DNA of 64,000 bases, from the NCBI GenBank assembly GCA_963668615.2, contig CAXXCL010000001.1, positions 186,001-250,000 of the forward strand, given 5' to 3'. The notes beneath the pieces were generated by a model. The model made no database searches. It had not been told where the DNA came from and worked only from the letters and a program-made list of their open reading frames with translations. Positions 52,631 through 61,668 of this stretch are shown in pieces (within the stretch, counting starts at the first letter, position 1; the number at the start of each line of letters is the position of its first letter). The position numbers were made by a program, and so were the translations under genes. The DNA is from JAAYPI01 sp963668615 (lineage in GTDB: Bacteria > Bacteroidota > Bacteroidia > Bacteroidales > Paludibacteraceae).

Positions 52631-53368
52631 TTATTTTCTTCTCTTTTTAAAGCCTTTGGCTCCATTATCATTACGGTTTCCACCAGCAACTTGTTGGCGA
52701 CCACCCTCTTTTAAAACAGCAAATTGTGGCGTCAAATCTCTCTTTCCATAAACTTCACCACGACAAATCCATACTTTTACACCAATAAGACCTACTTTTG
52801 TTAAAGCTTCTGCATGAGCATAATCAATATCGGCTCTGAAAGTATGAAGAGGGGTTCTTCCTTCTTTATACATCTCAGAACGAGCCATTTCTGCACCATT
52901 CAACCGTCCCGATACCTGCACTTTAATACCTTCAGCACCAACACGCATCGTAGAAGCAATTGCCATCTTGGTTGCACGTCTGTAAGCAATTTTGCCTTCT
53001 ATCTGACGGGCTATATTATTAGCTACGATAACAGCATCTATTTCCGGTTTTTTTACCTCGAAAATATTTATCTGAACATCTTTGTCGGTAACTTTTTTCA
53101 ACTCCTCCTTTAACTTATCGACTTCTTGACCTCCCTTTCCTATGATTATACCTGGACGAGCTGTACAGACAGTAATCGTTACGAGCTTCAATGTACGTTC
53201 TATAATAATACGAGATACACTTGCTTTTGCAAGACGAGCATCTAAATACTTCCTGATTTTAGAGTCCTCAAGTATTGTATCACCATAGTTCTTACCACCA
53301 TACCAATTGGAATCCCAACCTCTGATGATTCCTAAACGGTTACTTATTGGATTTACTTTTTGTCCCAT
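52631..53368 (-). CDS. rpsC: 30S ribosomal protein S3
   Basis: Small-subunit mRNA-entry protein of 245 residues. It has MGQKVNPISNRLGIIRGWDSNWY at the start, a KH domain with RPGIIIGKGGQEVDKL (near 73-88) and the C-terminal RADIDYAHAEALTKVGLIGVKVWICRGEVYG. The Lys/Arg-rich tail is short. Confidence 0.98.
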   Translation of the reverse strand: MGQKVNPISNRLGIIRGWDSNWYGGKNYGDTILEDSKIRKYLDARLAKASVSRIIIERTLKLVTITVCTARPGIIIGKGGQEVDKLKEELKKVTDKDVQINIFEVKKPEIDAVIVANNIARQIEGKIAYRRATKMAIASTMRVGAEGIKVQVSGRLNGAEMARSEMYKEGRTPLHTFRADIDYAHAEALTKVGLIGVKVWICRGEVYGKRDLTPQFAVLKEGGRQQVAGGNRNDNGAKGFKKRRK

Positions 53369-53374
53369 CTAACA

Positions 53375-53785
53375 TTAATTTTTAGTATCGTTAGTATTCA
53401 CACTGTCTACATATATGGTTATGTGATTCGAACGCTTACGAATTCTATAACCTCTTCCCTGCGGAGCAGGACGAAGACGTTTCAACATTCTCCCCGAATC
53501 CACATGAACTGCACTTACTACTAAATTTGCATCTTCAGCTTTTTGCTCGGTTTTTTGTTCCCAATTAGCGATTGCAGAACGAAGTAGTTTTTCCATACTT
53601 CCAGCAGCTTCCTTTGTAGAGAACTTTAGTAAGCCAAGTGCCCTATAAACTTCTACACCTCTAATCATATCCGCAACAAGACGCATTTTACGAGGAGAAG
53701 TAGGTACATTTCTTAGCTTAGCATAGTGAAGATCCTTCTTTGCATCTTTCTTTTCTTCTGCTGATATTTTTTTTCTAGCACCCAT
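53375..53785 (-). CDS. rplV: 50S ribosomal protein L22
   Basis: Exit-tunnel protein of 136 residues. NVPTSPRKMRLVADMIRG (near 27-44) and the hairpin region with RLRPAPQGRGYRIRKRSNHITI are diagnostic. A charged N-terminal extension of about 20 residues precedes the core, as is common in this phylum. Confidence 0.98.
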   Translation of the reverse strand: MGARKKISAEEKKDAKKDLHYAKLRNVPTSPRKMRLVADMIRGVEVYRALGLLKFSTKEAAGSMEKLLRSAIANWEQKTEQKAEDANLVVSAVHVDSGRMLKRLRPAPQGRGYRIRKRSNHITIYVDSVNTNDTKN

Positions 53786-53828
53786 TTTATTTTATTTTTA
53801 TTTCCTAATTTTTACAACAACGGATAAT

Positions 53829-54098
53829 TTACTTTTTCTTATTCCCTCCATGTCCTCTGAATACACGCGTTGGTGAAAACTCCCCAAGTTTATGACCTAC
53901 CATGTTTTCTGTAACATACACAGGTATAAATTTGTTACCGTTGTGAACTGCAATTGTATGACCGACGAAATCAGGTGATATCATCGAAGCTCTTGCCCAT
54001 GTTTTAATGACATTTTTTTTGTTAACCTCATTTAGGGCTGCTACCTTTTTATCAAGTTTTACATTGATATACGGTCCTTTTTTTAATGAACGACTCAT
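53829..54098 (-). CDS. rpsS: 30S ribosomal protein S19
   Basis: Small-subunit head protein of 89 residues: RSLKKGPYINVKLDKKV at the start, WARASMISPDFVGHTIAVHNG in the middle and KLGEFSPTRVFRGHGG at the end. Confidence 0.98.
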   Translation of the reverse strand: MSRSLKKGPYINVKLDKKVAALNEVNKKNVIKTWARASMISPDFVGHTIAVHNGNKFIPVYVTENMVGHKLGEFSPTRVFRGHGGNKKK

Positions 54099-54122
54099 GT
54101 TACTTCTCTTAAATTAATCAAA

Positions 54123-54947
54123 TTACTTTTTCTTTCTCTCGATGATATATTTACTTGAAGCTTTTTTAGGAGCACGCGTTTTATACCCTTTAGCCAACAA
54201 ACCTTTACGAGATCTAGGATGTCCTCCTGAAGCACGACCTTCTCCTCCTCCCATTGGGTGATCCACGGGATTCATGACCACACCTCTTACACGAGGACGA
54301 CGCCCTAACCATCTAGAACGACCGGCTTTTCCTGAACGTTCCAATGCATGATCCGAATTGCCGACACTTCCAATAGTAGCCTTACAAGTACAAAGAACCA
54401 TCCTCGTTTCTCCAGAAGGCAATTTAATAATTACATATTTGTCTTCCCTTGAAGTTACTTGAGCGAATGTTCCAGCAGAACGAACCAAAGCGGCACCCTG
54501 TCCAGGTTTTAATTCTACGTTATGAACAATTGTTCCCAATGGAATATTTTGTAATGGCAAAGCATTACCTATTTCAGGAGCAGCATCAACACCCGACAAA
54601 ACCGTTTGTCCTACTTGCAAGCCATTAGGAGCAATAATGTATCGTTTTTCCCCATCAGCATAGAAAAGTAATGCAATACGAGCCGAACGATTGGGATCAT
54701 ATTCAACTGTTTTCACTACTGCAGGAACACCATCTTTTTCTCTTTTAAAATCAATTACTCTATATTTTCTCTTACTTCCACCTCCGATGTAACGCATGGT
54801 CATTTTACCATCATTGTTACGTCCACCAGATCTGTTTATACCAAAAATAAGAGATTTCTCTGGAGCACTTGCAGTAATTGTGTCAAATGTTCCAATAACT
54901 TTATGTCTCTGCCCCGGTGTTGTGGGGTTTAATTTACGTACAGCCAT
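54123..54947 (-). CDS. rplB: 50S ribosomal protein L2
   Basis: Essential peptidyl-transferase-region protein of 274 residues. GRNNDGKMTMRYIGGGSKRKYR (near 41-62), NIPLGTIVHNVELKPGQG and the active-region segment RGVVMNPVDHPMGGGEGR (near 220-237) with its conserved His are present. Confidence 0.98.
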   Translation of the reverse strand: MAVRKLNPTTPGQRHKVIGTFDTITASAPEKSLIFGINRSGGRNNDGKMTMRYIGGGSKRKYRVIDFKREKDGVPAVVKTVEYDPNRSARIALLFYADGEKRYIIAPNGLQVGQTVLSGVDAAPEIGNALPLQNIPLGTIVHNVELKPGQGAALVRSAGTFAQVTSREDKYVIIKLPSGETRMVLCTCKATIGSVGNSDHALERSGKAGRSRWLGRRPRVRGVVMNPVDHPMGGGEGRASGGHPRSRKGLLAKGYKTRAPKKASSKYIIERKKK

Positions 54948-54956
54948 TTTCTTTTA

Positions 54957-55247
54957 TTAGATGTTGCTATAATAATCTATTGTATCGCCTTCTTTCAATG
55001 TAACAACAGCTTTCTTGTAGTCAGAAGTCTTCCCAGAAACAATTCCACTTTTCGTAAAACGAGATTTATTCTTTCCCTTATGATTAAGCGTATTAACTGC
55101 TTCTACCGTTACATTATACATTTTCTCAACAGCTTGACTAATTTGAAGCTTGTTTGCATCTTTATTCACTTTGAATGCATAACGATTGAGTTTATCTGTA
55201 AGTTTGGTTACTTTCTCAGTAACTATGGGTTTAATTATAATTTCCAT
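54957..55247 (-). CDS. rplW: 50S ribosomal protein L23
   Basis: Exit-site protein of 96 residues, docking site for trigger factor and SRP. IIKPIVTEKVTKLTDKLNRYAF opens the protein and NKLQISQAVEKMYNVTVEAVNT follows. Nine bases before rplB. Confidence 0.97.
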   Translation of the reverse strand: MEIIIKPIVTEKVTKLTDKLNRYAFKVNKDANKLQISQAVEKMYNVTVEAVNTLNHKGKNKSRFTKSGIVSGKTSDYKKAVVTLKEGDTIDYYSNI

Positions 55248-55259
55248 ATTCCTAAACTC

Positions 55260-55889
55260 CTATGCATTAAAGTTTTTGACTAAATTTTCCACTGCCTTTT
55301 CCGTCAGCATCAAATACTGAGCATCTAAAATTTTATAAGTGTTTAATTCTGAAAGAATTATCACACTTGCTTTTTCCAAATTTCGAGCCGACAAATATAC
55401 ACTTTTATTTGATTCAGGTAAAACTAAAAGTGATTTTTTATTATCTACTTTTAGTTTTTTTGTTAAGCCTATATATTCTTTTGTTTTGGGAGTTTCAAAA
55501 GAGAAATCTTCCAATACAATCAAACTACCATTTTGCACCTTGTAAGAAAGGGCTGATTTTCTAGCTAATTGCTTAACTTTCTTATTTAACTTGAAGCTAT
55601 AATCTCTTGGAGTTGGACCAAAAACACGACCTCCACCTACACGTACCGGTGATTTAATATCACCAGGACGAGCACCGCCGCCACCTTTTTGTTTTCCTAA
55701 CTTACGAGTACTTCCTGCCAATTCACTTCTTCCTTTTGATTTGTGAGTTCCCTGACGCTTATTTGCCATATATTGCTTTACATCTAAATAAATGGCATGA
55801 TCATTTGGCTCAACTCCGAAAATTGTTTCGTCTAACGAAACTTTTCTTCCGGTATCTTTTCCTTCTATATTATAAATATTTAGTTCCAT
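55260..55889 (-). CDS. rplD: 50S ribosomal protein L4
   Basis: Large-subunit assembly protein of 209 residues. The exit-tunnel loop is seen in KQKGGGGARPGDIKSPVRVGG-like sequence near 68-88, followed by GPTPRDYSFKLNKKVKQLARKSAL. The start overlaps the rplC stop by one base (TAATG). Confidence 0.97.
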   Translation of the reverse strand: MELNIYNIEGKDTGRKVSLDETIFGVEPNDHAIYLDVKQYMANKRQGTHKSKGRSELAGSTRKLGKQKGGGGARPGDIKSPVRVGGGRVFGPTPRDYSFKLNKKVKQLARKSALSYKVQNGSLIVLEDFSFETPKTKEYIGLTKKLKVDNKKSLLVLPESNKSVYLSARNLEKASVIILSELNTYKILDAQYLMLTEKAVENLVKNFNA

Positions 55890-56506
55890 TATTTATTAAC
55901 AATTACGATTGAACCTTTAGCCCCTGGAACCGACCCTTTAACAAGAATGAGGTTATTTTCAGGAATTACTTTTAACACTTGAAGGTTTTGTACTGTAACT
56001 TGATCCCCCCCCATACGACCAGCCATTCTCATACCTTTGAACACTTTAGCCGGATAAGAACAAGCTCCTATAGAACCTGGTGCTCTTAAACGATTATGTT
56101 GTCCATGAGTCGCCTGCCCAACACCGCCAAAACCATGGCGTTTTACCACACCTTGAAAGCCTTTACCTTTTGATGTACCGATCACATCTGCCCAAATAGT
56201 ATCTGAGAACAAATCTACGGTAAATACATCTCCTAGTTTCACTTCGCCTTCAATTCCCTTGAACTCAACCAAGTGTCTTTGTGGAGCCACATTTGCTTTC
56301 TTGAAGTGACCTAATTCAGGCTTATTTGCAGCTTTTTCCTTTTTTTCGGAAAAACCTACTTGAATAGCTTCATAGCCATCTTTTTCAAGAGTTTTAATTT
56401 GTGTAACAACACAAGGACCAGCTTCAATAACAGTGCATGGAACATTTTTCCCATCAGCACTGAAAACGGATGTCATTCCGATTTTTTTCCCAATTAATCC
56501 TGGCAT
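55889..56506 (-). CDS. rplC: 50S ribosomal protein L3
   Basis: Large-subunit assembly-initiator of 205 residues. MPGLIGKKIGMTSVF opens the protein. The central KGKGFQGVVKRHGFGG and HGQHNRLRAPGSIGAC segments, with the Gln that is methylated in other bacteria, are present. Confidence 0.98.
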   Translation of the reverse strand: MPGLIGKKIGMTSVFSADGKNVPCTVIEAGPCVVTQIKTLEKDGYEAIQVGFSEKKEKAANKPELGHFKKANVAPQRHLVEFKGIEGEVKLGDVFTVDLFSDTIWADVIGTSKGKGFQGVVKRHGFGGVGQATHGQHNRLRAPGSIGACSYPAKVFKGMRMAGRMGGDQVTVQNLQVLKVIPENNLILVKGSVPGAKGSIVIVNK

Positions 56507-56563
56507 TTCAATTTAATTTATTAATTACTAGTTGTAAAAAAATACGATTTTTTACTTTATCTA

Positions 56564-56869
56564 TCACACTTTAATTTCTACTTCTACGCCACTTGGCAAC
56601 TCCAATTTCATAAGAGCATCGACAGTTTTCGCTGTAGAACTATAGATATCTATCAATCTTTTATAAGAAGATAGCTGAAATTGCTCTCTCGATTTTTTGT
56701 TTACGAAAGTAGATCTGTTCACAGTGAAGATACGTTTGTGAGTTGGAAGTGGGATTGGTCCACTTACTACTGCTCCTGTAGCTTTTACTGTTTTTACAAT
56801 TTTCTCAGCTGATTTATCAACTAAATTGTAATCATAAGATTTTAACTTGATTCTAATTTTTTGACTCAT
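56564..56869 (-). CDS. rpsJ: 30S ribosomal protein S10
   Basis: Small-subunit head protein of 101 residues, also the NusE antitermination partner. SQKIRIKLKSYDYNLVDKSA, the GPIPLPTHKRIFTVNRS loop and the late PSGVEVEIKV are typical. Confidence 0.98.
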   Translation of the reverse strand: MSQKIRIKLKSYDYNLVDKSAEKIVKTVKATGAVVSGPIPLPTHKRIFTVNRSTFVNKKSREQFQLSSYKRLIDIYSSTAKTVDALMKLELPSGVEVEIKV

Positions 56870-56940
56870 TGTCTTTATTTATTTTATTATTTGAAAGAAA
56901 AGATGTATTAAGAATCATTTACTAATCCATCTTCTATATT

Positions 56941-59058
56941 TTACAATAATTCGACTTTACCTTTTGCTTCAGCTACAACAGTTTTGGCTATAGCATTAGA
57001 AACTTCTGCATAATGAGAAAATTCCATTGAGGAAGTTGCCCTACCTGAAGATATTGTACGCAAAGAAGTAACATATCCAAAAGTCTCTGCCAATGGCACT
57101 TTCGCCTTTACAATACGAGCACCAGTTCTGCTAGATTCCATACCTTCTACTTGTCCACGACGTTTATTGAGGTCACCTATTACGTCACCCATACTTTCCT
57201 CAGGGGTAATAACTTCCATTTTCATAATCGGTTCAAGAAGAACAGGCTTTGCTTTTGCACAAGCATTTTTAAATGCTATTTGAGCACAAATTTCGAAAGA
57301 AAGTTGGTCAGAGTCAACGGGATGATAAGATCCATCAACCACAACAACTTTCAATTTATCTACTGGATAACCTGCTAAAACTCCATTTCTCATAGCAGCG
57401 TTGAATCCTTTTTGAATGGATGGAATAAATTCTTTAGGAATATTACCACCTTTGACTTCATCTACGAATTGTAAAGTTCCCTCGAAACCTGCGTCAACTG
57501 GACCGACACGAAGAATCATATCAGCAAACTTACCACGACCTCCCGATTGCTTTTTGTATACTTCTCGAAGTTCAACCGTTTGAGTAATTGCCTCCTTGTA
57601 GGACACTTGAGGACGCCCTTGATTACACTCAACTTTAAATTCTCTTTTCAAACGGTCTATAATAATCTCCAAGTGAAGTTCACCCATACCACTGATAATG
57701 GTTTGACCTGACTGTTCGTCAGTCTTAACAGTAAATGTGGGATCCTCCTCTGCTAGTTTAGATAAACCATTACCTAATTTGTCTAGATCTTTTTGGGTTT
57801 TCGGTTCAATAGCAATACCGATAACTGGAGCAGGAAAATCCATTGATTCAAGTGTCACTGCATGATCTTCATCACAAAGAGTATCTCCTGTACGAATATC
57901 TTTAAATCCGACACCTGCACCTATGTCTCCAGCACTAATTATCTCAACAGGATTTTGCTTATTTGAATGCATTTGGAAAAGCCGCGAAATACGTTCTTTC
58001 TTTCCAGAACGAGTATTGAAGATATATGATCCCGCATCAATTTTTCCAGAATAAACACGGAAGAAACACAAACGTCCTACGTACGGGTCTGTAGCAATCT
58101 TAAATGCCAATGCACATAAGGGCTCACTTGCGTCCGGATGACGAACAACTTGTTTATCGGGATAATCAACATCATGCCCAATAATTTCAGGAGTATCAAG
58201 AGGACTGGGTAAATATGCACATACAGCATCCAACATTGTTTGGACTCCTTTGTTTTTGAAAGAAGACCCACAAATCATTGGGTTAATTTGCATGCTCAAC
58301 GTTCCCTTTCGAATAGCCGATTTAATTTCATCCTGAGTTATTGTAGAAGGATCGTCAAAGAATTTTTGCATTAAAACATCATCAAATTCTGCTACTGCCT
58401 CAAGCATTTTTTCTCTCCACTCTTTAGCTTCAGCAAGAAGATCTGCAGGAATTTCTTCGACAGAATATTCGGCTCCCATTGTCTCATCATGCCAAAAAAT
58501 AGCTTTCATTGCAACAAGGTCAACAACTCCTTTAAATTTTTCTTCTGCTCCAATAGGAATTTGGATTGCACATGGGTTAGCACCAAGCACTTCTTTTACC
58601 TGACGAACAACATCATAAAAATCGGCACCGGAACGGTCCATTTTGTTGACATATCCGATACGAGGCACATTATATTTATCCGCCTGACGCCATACTGTTT
58701 CAGATTGAGGTTCTACACCTCCTACTGCACAAAAAGTAGCAACAGCACCATCAAGAATACGCAAAGAACGCTCTACCTCGACAGTGAAATCGACGTGTCC
58801 CGGAGTATCTATTAGATTTATCTTATATTTATTATCTTTGTAACTCCACCAAGTCGTAGTAGCTGCAGATGTAATGGTTATACCTCTTTCTTGTTCTTGT
58901 TCCATCCAGTCCATAGTAGCAGCACCATCGTGCACCTCACCTATTTTATGTGTAAGTCCTGTATAAAATAAGATACGCTCAGAAGTAGTAGTCTTACCAG
59001 CATCAATGTGAGCCATGATACCAATATTCCGAGTATATGTTAAATCTCCTTTTGCCAT
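56941..59058 (-). CDS. fusA: elongation factor G
   Basis: Translocase GTPase of 705 residues. The P-loop AHIDAGKTT (near 16-24), switch II DTPGHVDFT (near 84-92) and the NKMD motif (near 138-141) are intact, followed by domains II to V; the GMGELHLEI segment lies near 460. It occupies the str-operon place between rpsG and rpsJ. The tuf gene often found next to it is absent. Confidence 0.98.
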   Translation of the reverse strand: MAKGDLTYTRNIGIMAHIDAGKTTTSERILFYTGLTHKIGEVHDGAATMDWMEQEQERGITITSAATTTWWSYKDNKYKINLIDTPGHVDFTVEVERSLRILDGAVATFCAVGGVEPQSETVWRQADKYNVPRIGYVNKMDRSGADFYDVVRQVKEVLGANPCAIQIPIGAEEKFKGVVDLVAMKAIFWHDETMGAEYSVEEIPADLLAEAKEWREKMLEAVAEFDDVLMQKFFDDPSTITQDEIKSAIRKGTLSMQINPMICGSSFKNKGVQTMLDAVCAYLPSPLDTPEIIGHDVDYPDKQVVRHPDASEPLCALAFKIATDPYVGRLCFFRVYSGKIDAGSYIFNTRSGKKERISRLFQMHSNKQNPVEIISAGDIGAGVGFKDIRTGDTLCDEDHAVTLESMDFPAPVIGIAIEPKTQKDLDKLGNGLSKLAEEDPTFTVKTDEQSGQTIISGMGELHLEIIIDRLKREFKVECNQGRPQVSYKEAITQTVELREVYKKQSGGRGKFADMILRVGPVDAGFEGTLQFVDEVKGGNIPKEFIPSIQKGFNAAMRNGVLAGYPVDKLKVVVVDGSYHPVDSDQLSFEICAQIAFKNACAKAKPVLLEPIMKMEVITPEESMGDVIGDLNKRRGQVEGMESSRTGARIVKAKVPLAETFGYVTSLRTISSGRATSSMEFSHYAEVSNAIAKTVVAEAKGKVELL

Positions 59059-59090
59059 TTTTAAATTCTCCTTAATTATTCATTTTCAAT

Positions 59091-59567
59091 TTAGAAACGG
59101 AAGTGTGCAAATGCACGATTAGCTTCTGCCATACGATGCATATCCTCCTTGCGTTTAAATGCAGCACCTTGCAAATTGTATGCATCTACAATTTCAGCAG
59201 CTAATTTATCCGCCATTGTCTTGCCTCCTCTCTTGCGAGAATAGAGGATTAAATTTTTCATTGAAATGGATTCTTTTCGTTCTGGACGAATTTCGGTAGG
59301 AACTTGGAATGTAGCACCACCAATACGGCGCGACTTAACTTCTACCTGAGGGGTTATATTCTCTAAGGCTTTTTTCCAGATATCAAGTATGTTTTTATCT
59401 TCGTTCTGCAGCTTCGCCTTTACATTGTCAAGAGCAGTGTAAAATATAGTATAAGCAACAGTTTTTTTACCGTCATACATTAAATGGTTCACAAATCTTG
59501 TGACCATCACATCTCCGAAAATAGGATCTGGTAAAACAATCCTTTTTTTAGGTTTTGCTTTTCTCAT
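59091..59567 (-). CDS. rpsG: 30S ribosomal protein S7
   Basis: 16S rRNA head-assembly protein of 158 residues. Segments KKTVAYTIFYTAL, SRRIGGATFQVPTEIRPER and the late KRKEDMHRMAEANRAFAHFRF are diagnostic. It lies between rpsL (135-base gap) and fusA. Confidence 0.98.
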   Translation of the reverse strand: MRKAKPKKRIVLPDPIFGDVMVTRFVNHLMYDGKKTVAYTIFYTALDNVKAKLQNEDKNILDIWKKALENITPQVEVKSRRIGGATFQVPTEIRPERKESISMKNLILYSRKRGGKTMADKLAAEIVDAYNLQGAAFKRKEDMHRMAEANRAFAHFRF

Positions 59568-59702
59568 TTTGATTCAAAATTTTCCGTTTTGTCTTTGGTT
59601 GCTATTGTCTTCAATAAATTCCTCTGAACTTATTTACTCAACCCATAAAGCGTTATCCAAAATACTCAACAGCATTAATTAAACTGTTATTTTTTATTGA
59701 AA

Positions 59703-60110
59703 TTATTTTTTCTTTTTATCAGTCGTTGCAGGTTGACCCGGTTTTGGGCGTTTTGCTCCGTATTTAGAACGTCTTTGTTTACGTCCGTTAACCCCAGCTG
59801 TATCCAATGTGCCACGAACGATGTGATAACGAACCCCCGGTAAATCCTTAACACGACCACCACGAATGAGAACAATTGAGTGTTCTTGTAAGTTATGACC
59901 TTCTCCCGGAATGTAAGAGTTTACTTCTTTTTGATTTGTTAAACGTACCCTCGCTACCTTACGCAAAGCCGAGTTAGGTTTTTTAGGGGTTGTTGTATAA
60001 ACCCTTACGCAAACACCACGACGTTGAGGACAAGAATCCAATGCAGGAGACTTACTATTGTCGACTTGTTTGGCCCTTCCTTTTCTTACTAATTGCTGAA
60101 TTGTAGGCAT
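59703..60110 (-). CDS. rpsL: 30S ribosomal protein S12
   Basis: Decoding-centre protein of 135 residues and first gene of the supercluster. PTIQQLVRKGR opens the protein. The loop TTPKKPNSALRKVARVRL has the Lys at the classic streptomycin-resistance position in its sensitive form, and RVKDLPGVRYHIVRG keeps the Asp that is methylthiolated in E. coli. Confidence 0.98.
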   Translation of the reverse strand: MPTIQQLVRKGRAKQVDNSKSPALDSCPQRRGVCVRVYTTTPKKPNSALRKVARVRLTNQKEVNSYIPGEGHNLQEHSIVLIRGGRVKDLPGVRYHIVRGTLDTAGVNGRKQRRSKYGAKRPKPGQPATTDKKKK

Positions 60111-60176
60111 TTTCTATCTTTTTTATTATAAATTATTTTGTTCGTTTTTTCGACCTTTTTCCGTAAATTCGGGTTG

Positions 60177-60207
60177 CAAAGATAGGAAAAGTTTTCAACA
60201 AAACAAT
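60177..60207 (-). promoter_or_regulatory. rpsL (ribosomal supercluster) promoter
   Basis: On the minus strand ATTG (60204-60207, one mismatch to TTTG), a 19-base spacer and TATCTTTG (60177-60184) fit the Bacteroidota consensus. It lies 67 bases upstream of the rpsL start, which is A/T-rich and has no hairpin I can find. Confidence 0.6.
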
Positions 60208-60263
60208 GTTTCTTGAATAAAAAAAATTTTATTTTATATTATTTTCTATAGGAGAGAGGGGCT

Positions 60264-61325
60264 TCAATACCATCTTTTAGACTTAAGCCAAAAAACAGTT
60301 GCTACAGCTGCCACAACTATTATACCCCAAGCAAAAATATACCCGTGTTCCCACTCAAGTTCGGGCATACCAGTGAAATTCATTCCCCAGACGCCGGTCA
60401 GGAATGTCAGCGGAATGAAAATAGTAGAAACGACTGTAAGCCTATGCATTATCTCATTGGTTCGCAAATTATTATTGGAAAGATACAAATTGGCAAGCGA
60501 TCGAATCATTTCACGACAATTATCGTTTAATTCTACGACATAGCGAAAGTGATCATTGATATCATAATAGTAGATAAGGTTCTGTTTTTGAATAAGGGGA
60601 TTGTCTACTCTGAGCAACCGATTGAATTGTTCTTTTAAAGGGCTGACACTTTTGTTAATTTGCATGTAATCGCGTTGCATTTGCTGAAGCTTCTTCCCTA
60701 TATTTTTGTCTGTTTGGAAAGTAAAAAGTTTTTCTTCCAGTATTTGCAATTTTTCAACTAGCAATTCAGTATGACCTGTTAAATCTATCAATAAATTATT
60801 GAGGAGTAAATTGAATAGGTAGTCGGATGAATTAGATATTATTTTTTTGCTTCCATTGAAAGCATCAACTACATTATCGAAAATGGATGTATTTGCATCT
60901 TGTAGTGTCATTACAAAACTTTTTCCCAAGAACATGGAAGTATTATATGACTTCAACCGACCTTCTTGATTATGAAAAAGAGAGCTCATTATAGCAAAAA
61001 GGTAATGATTATATTCTTCTATTTTGGGCAAATGATCGGGATTAAATGCATCCTTAATGTGCATGATATCTATACCGAAAAAGAGGCATAATTTTTCTAC
61101 TTCTTCTACCTCTTTCAATCCTTTTACAATCACCCAATGGTTTGACCGGGTATTTTGTATTTTTTGAATTATTTTTTCTGCTACATTTGTCGTAAATGTC
61201 GAAAAATCAGAGTCTTTACCATACGAAATAACTTGAAAAAGAGTCGGTATTTCTCCTTTTCCACGGTACGAAAGAGCAGCTAACTGGTTGTTTACAAGTT
61301 GACCCTTTTGATATTTTCCATTCAT
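60264..61325 (-). CDS. corA: CorA-family magnesium/cobalt transporter
   Basis: Inner-membrane divalent cation channel, 353 residues. A large cytosolic domain (about 1-290) with long helices is followed by two C-terminal membrane helices (about 295-315 and 330-348) and the essential GMN motif between them (WGMNFTGMPE near 312-321). It is 18 bases after the DUF3467 gene on the same strand. Magnesium supply beside ribosomal genes is suggestive only. Confidence 0.94.
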   Translation of the reverse strand: MNGKYQKGQLVNNQLAALSYRGKGEIPTLFQVISYGKDSDFSTFTTNVAEKIIQKIQNTRSNHWVIVKGLKEVEEVEKLCLFFGIDIMHIKDAFNPDHLPKIEEYNHYLFAIMSSLFHNQEGRLKSYNTSMFLGKSFVMTLQDANTSIFDNVVDAFNGSKKIISNSSDYLFNLLLNNLLIDLTGHTELLVEKLQILEEKLFTFQTDKNIGKKLQQMQRDYMQINKSVSPLKEQFNRLLRVDNPLIQKQNLIYYYDINDHFRYVVELNDNCREMIRSLANLYLSNNNLRTNEIMHRLTVVSTIFIPLTFLTGVWGMNFTGMPELEWEHGYIFAWGIIVVAAVATVFWLKSKRWY

Positions 61326-61343
61326 TTTTCCAAAATTATAATA

Positions 61344-61649
61344 TTATGCCTCTCCTTGCATTCCCCCAAAGTTCATCGGAATGGGAGGCATCTTTTGATC
61401 GGAAAGGTTTATTTTCCCGTATTGCTTTTCAAATTTAGCAATATTATCTTGTAAAGCTAACAATAATCGTTTGGCATGTTCTGCATTTAAAACGACTCTG
61501 GATTTCACTTTTGCTTTTGGTGTGTTTGGCATGACACGAGCAAAATCTATAACAAATTCACTGGCAGAATGTGCTATGATTGCCAAATTAGAGTATATAC
61601 CTTCTGAGACTTCATCTGATATTTCGATGTTAAGTTGATTTTCTTCCAT
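61344..61649 (-). CDS. DUF3467-family protein
   Basis: A 101-residue cytosolic protein of unknown function. I recognise the DUF3467 pattern: IYSNLAIIAHSASEFVIDFARVMP near 18-41, then a VKSRVVLNAEHAKRLL helix near 48-63. In Bacteroides and relatives this gene commonly lies between rpoC and rpsL; here corA separates it from rpsL and no rpoC is seen. It lies 19 bases after the NlpC/P60 gene. Confidence 0.85.
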   Translation of the reverse strand: MEENQLNIEISDEVSEGIYSNLAIIAHSASEFVIDFARVMPNTPKAKVKSRVVLNAEHAKRLLLALQDNIAKFEKQYGKINLSDQKMPPIPMNFGGMQGEA

Positions 61650-61668
61650 TGCTTTATTTTTTATAAGA

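Noticed and set aside
60264..61325. Functional link between corA and ribosomal genes as a new system
   Set aside because: Position alone; each has its own -7-like box and corA is a common housekeeping transporter.
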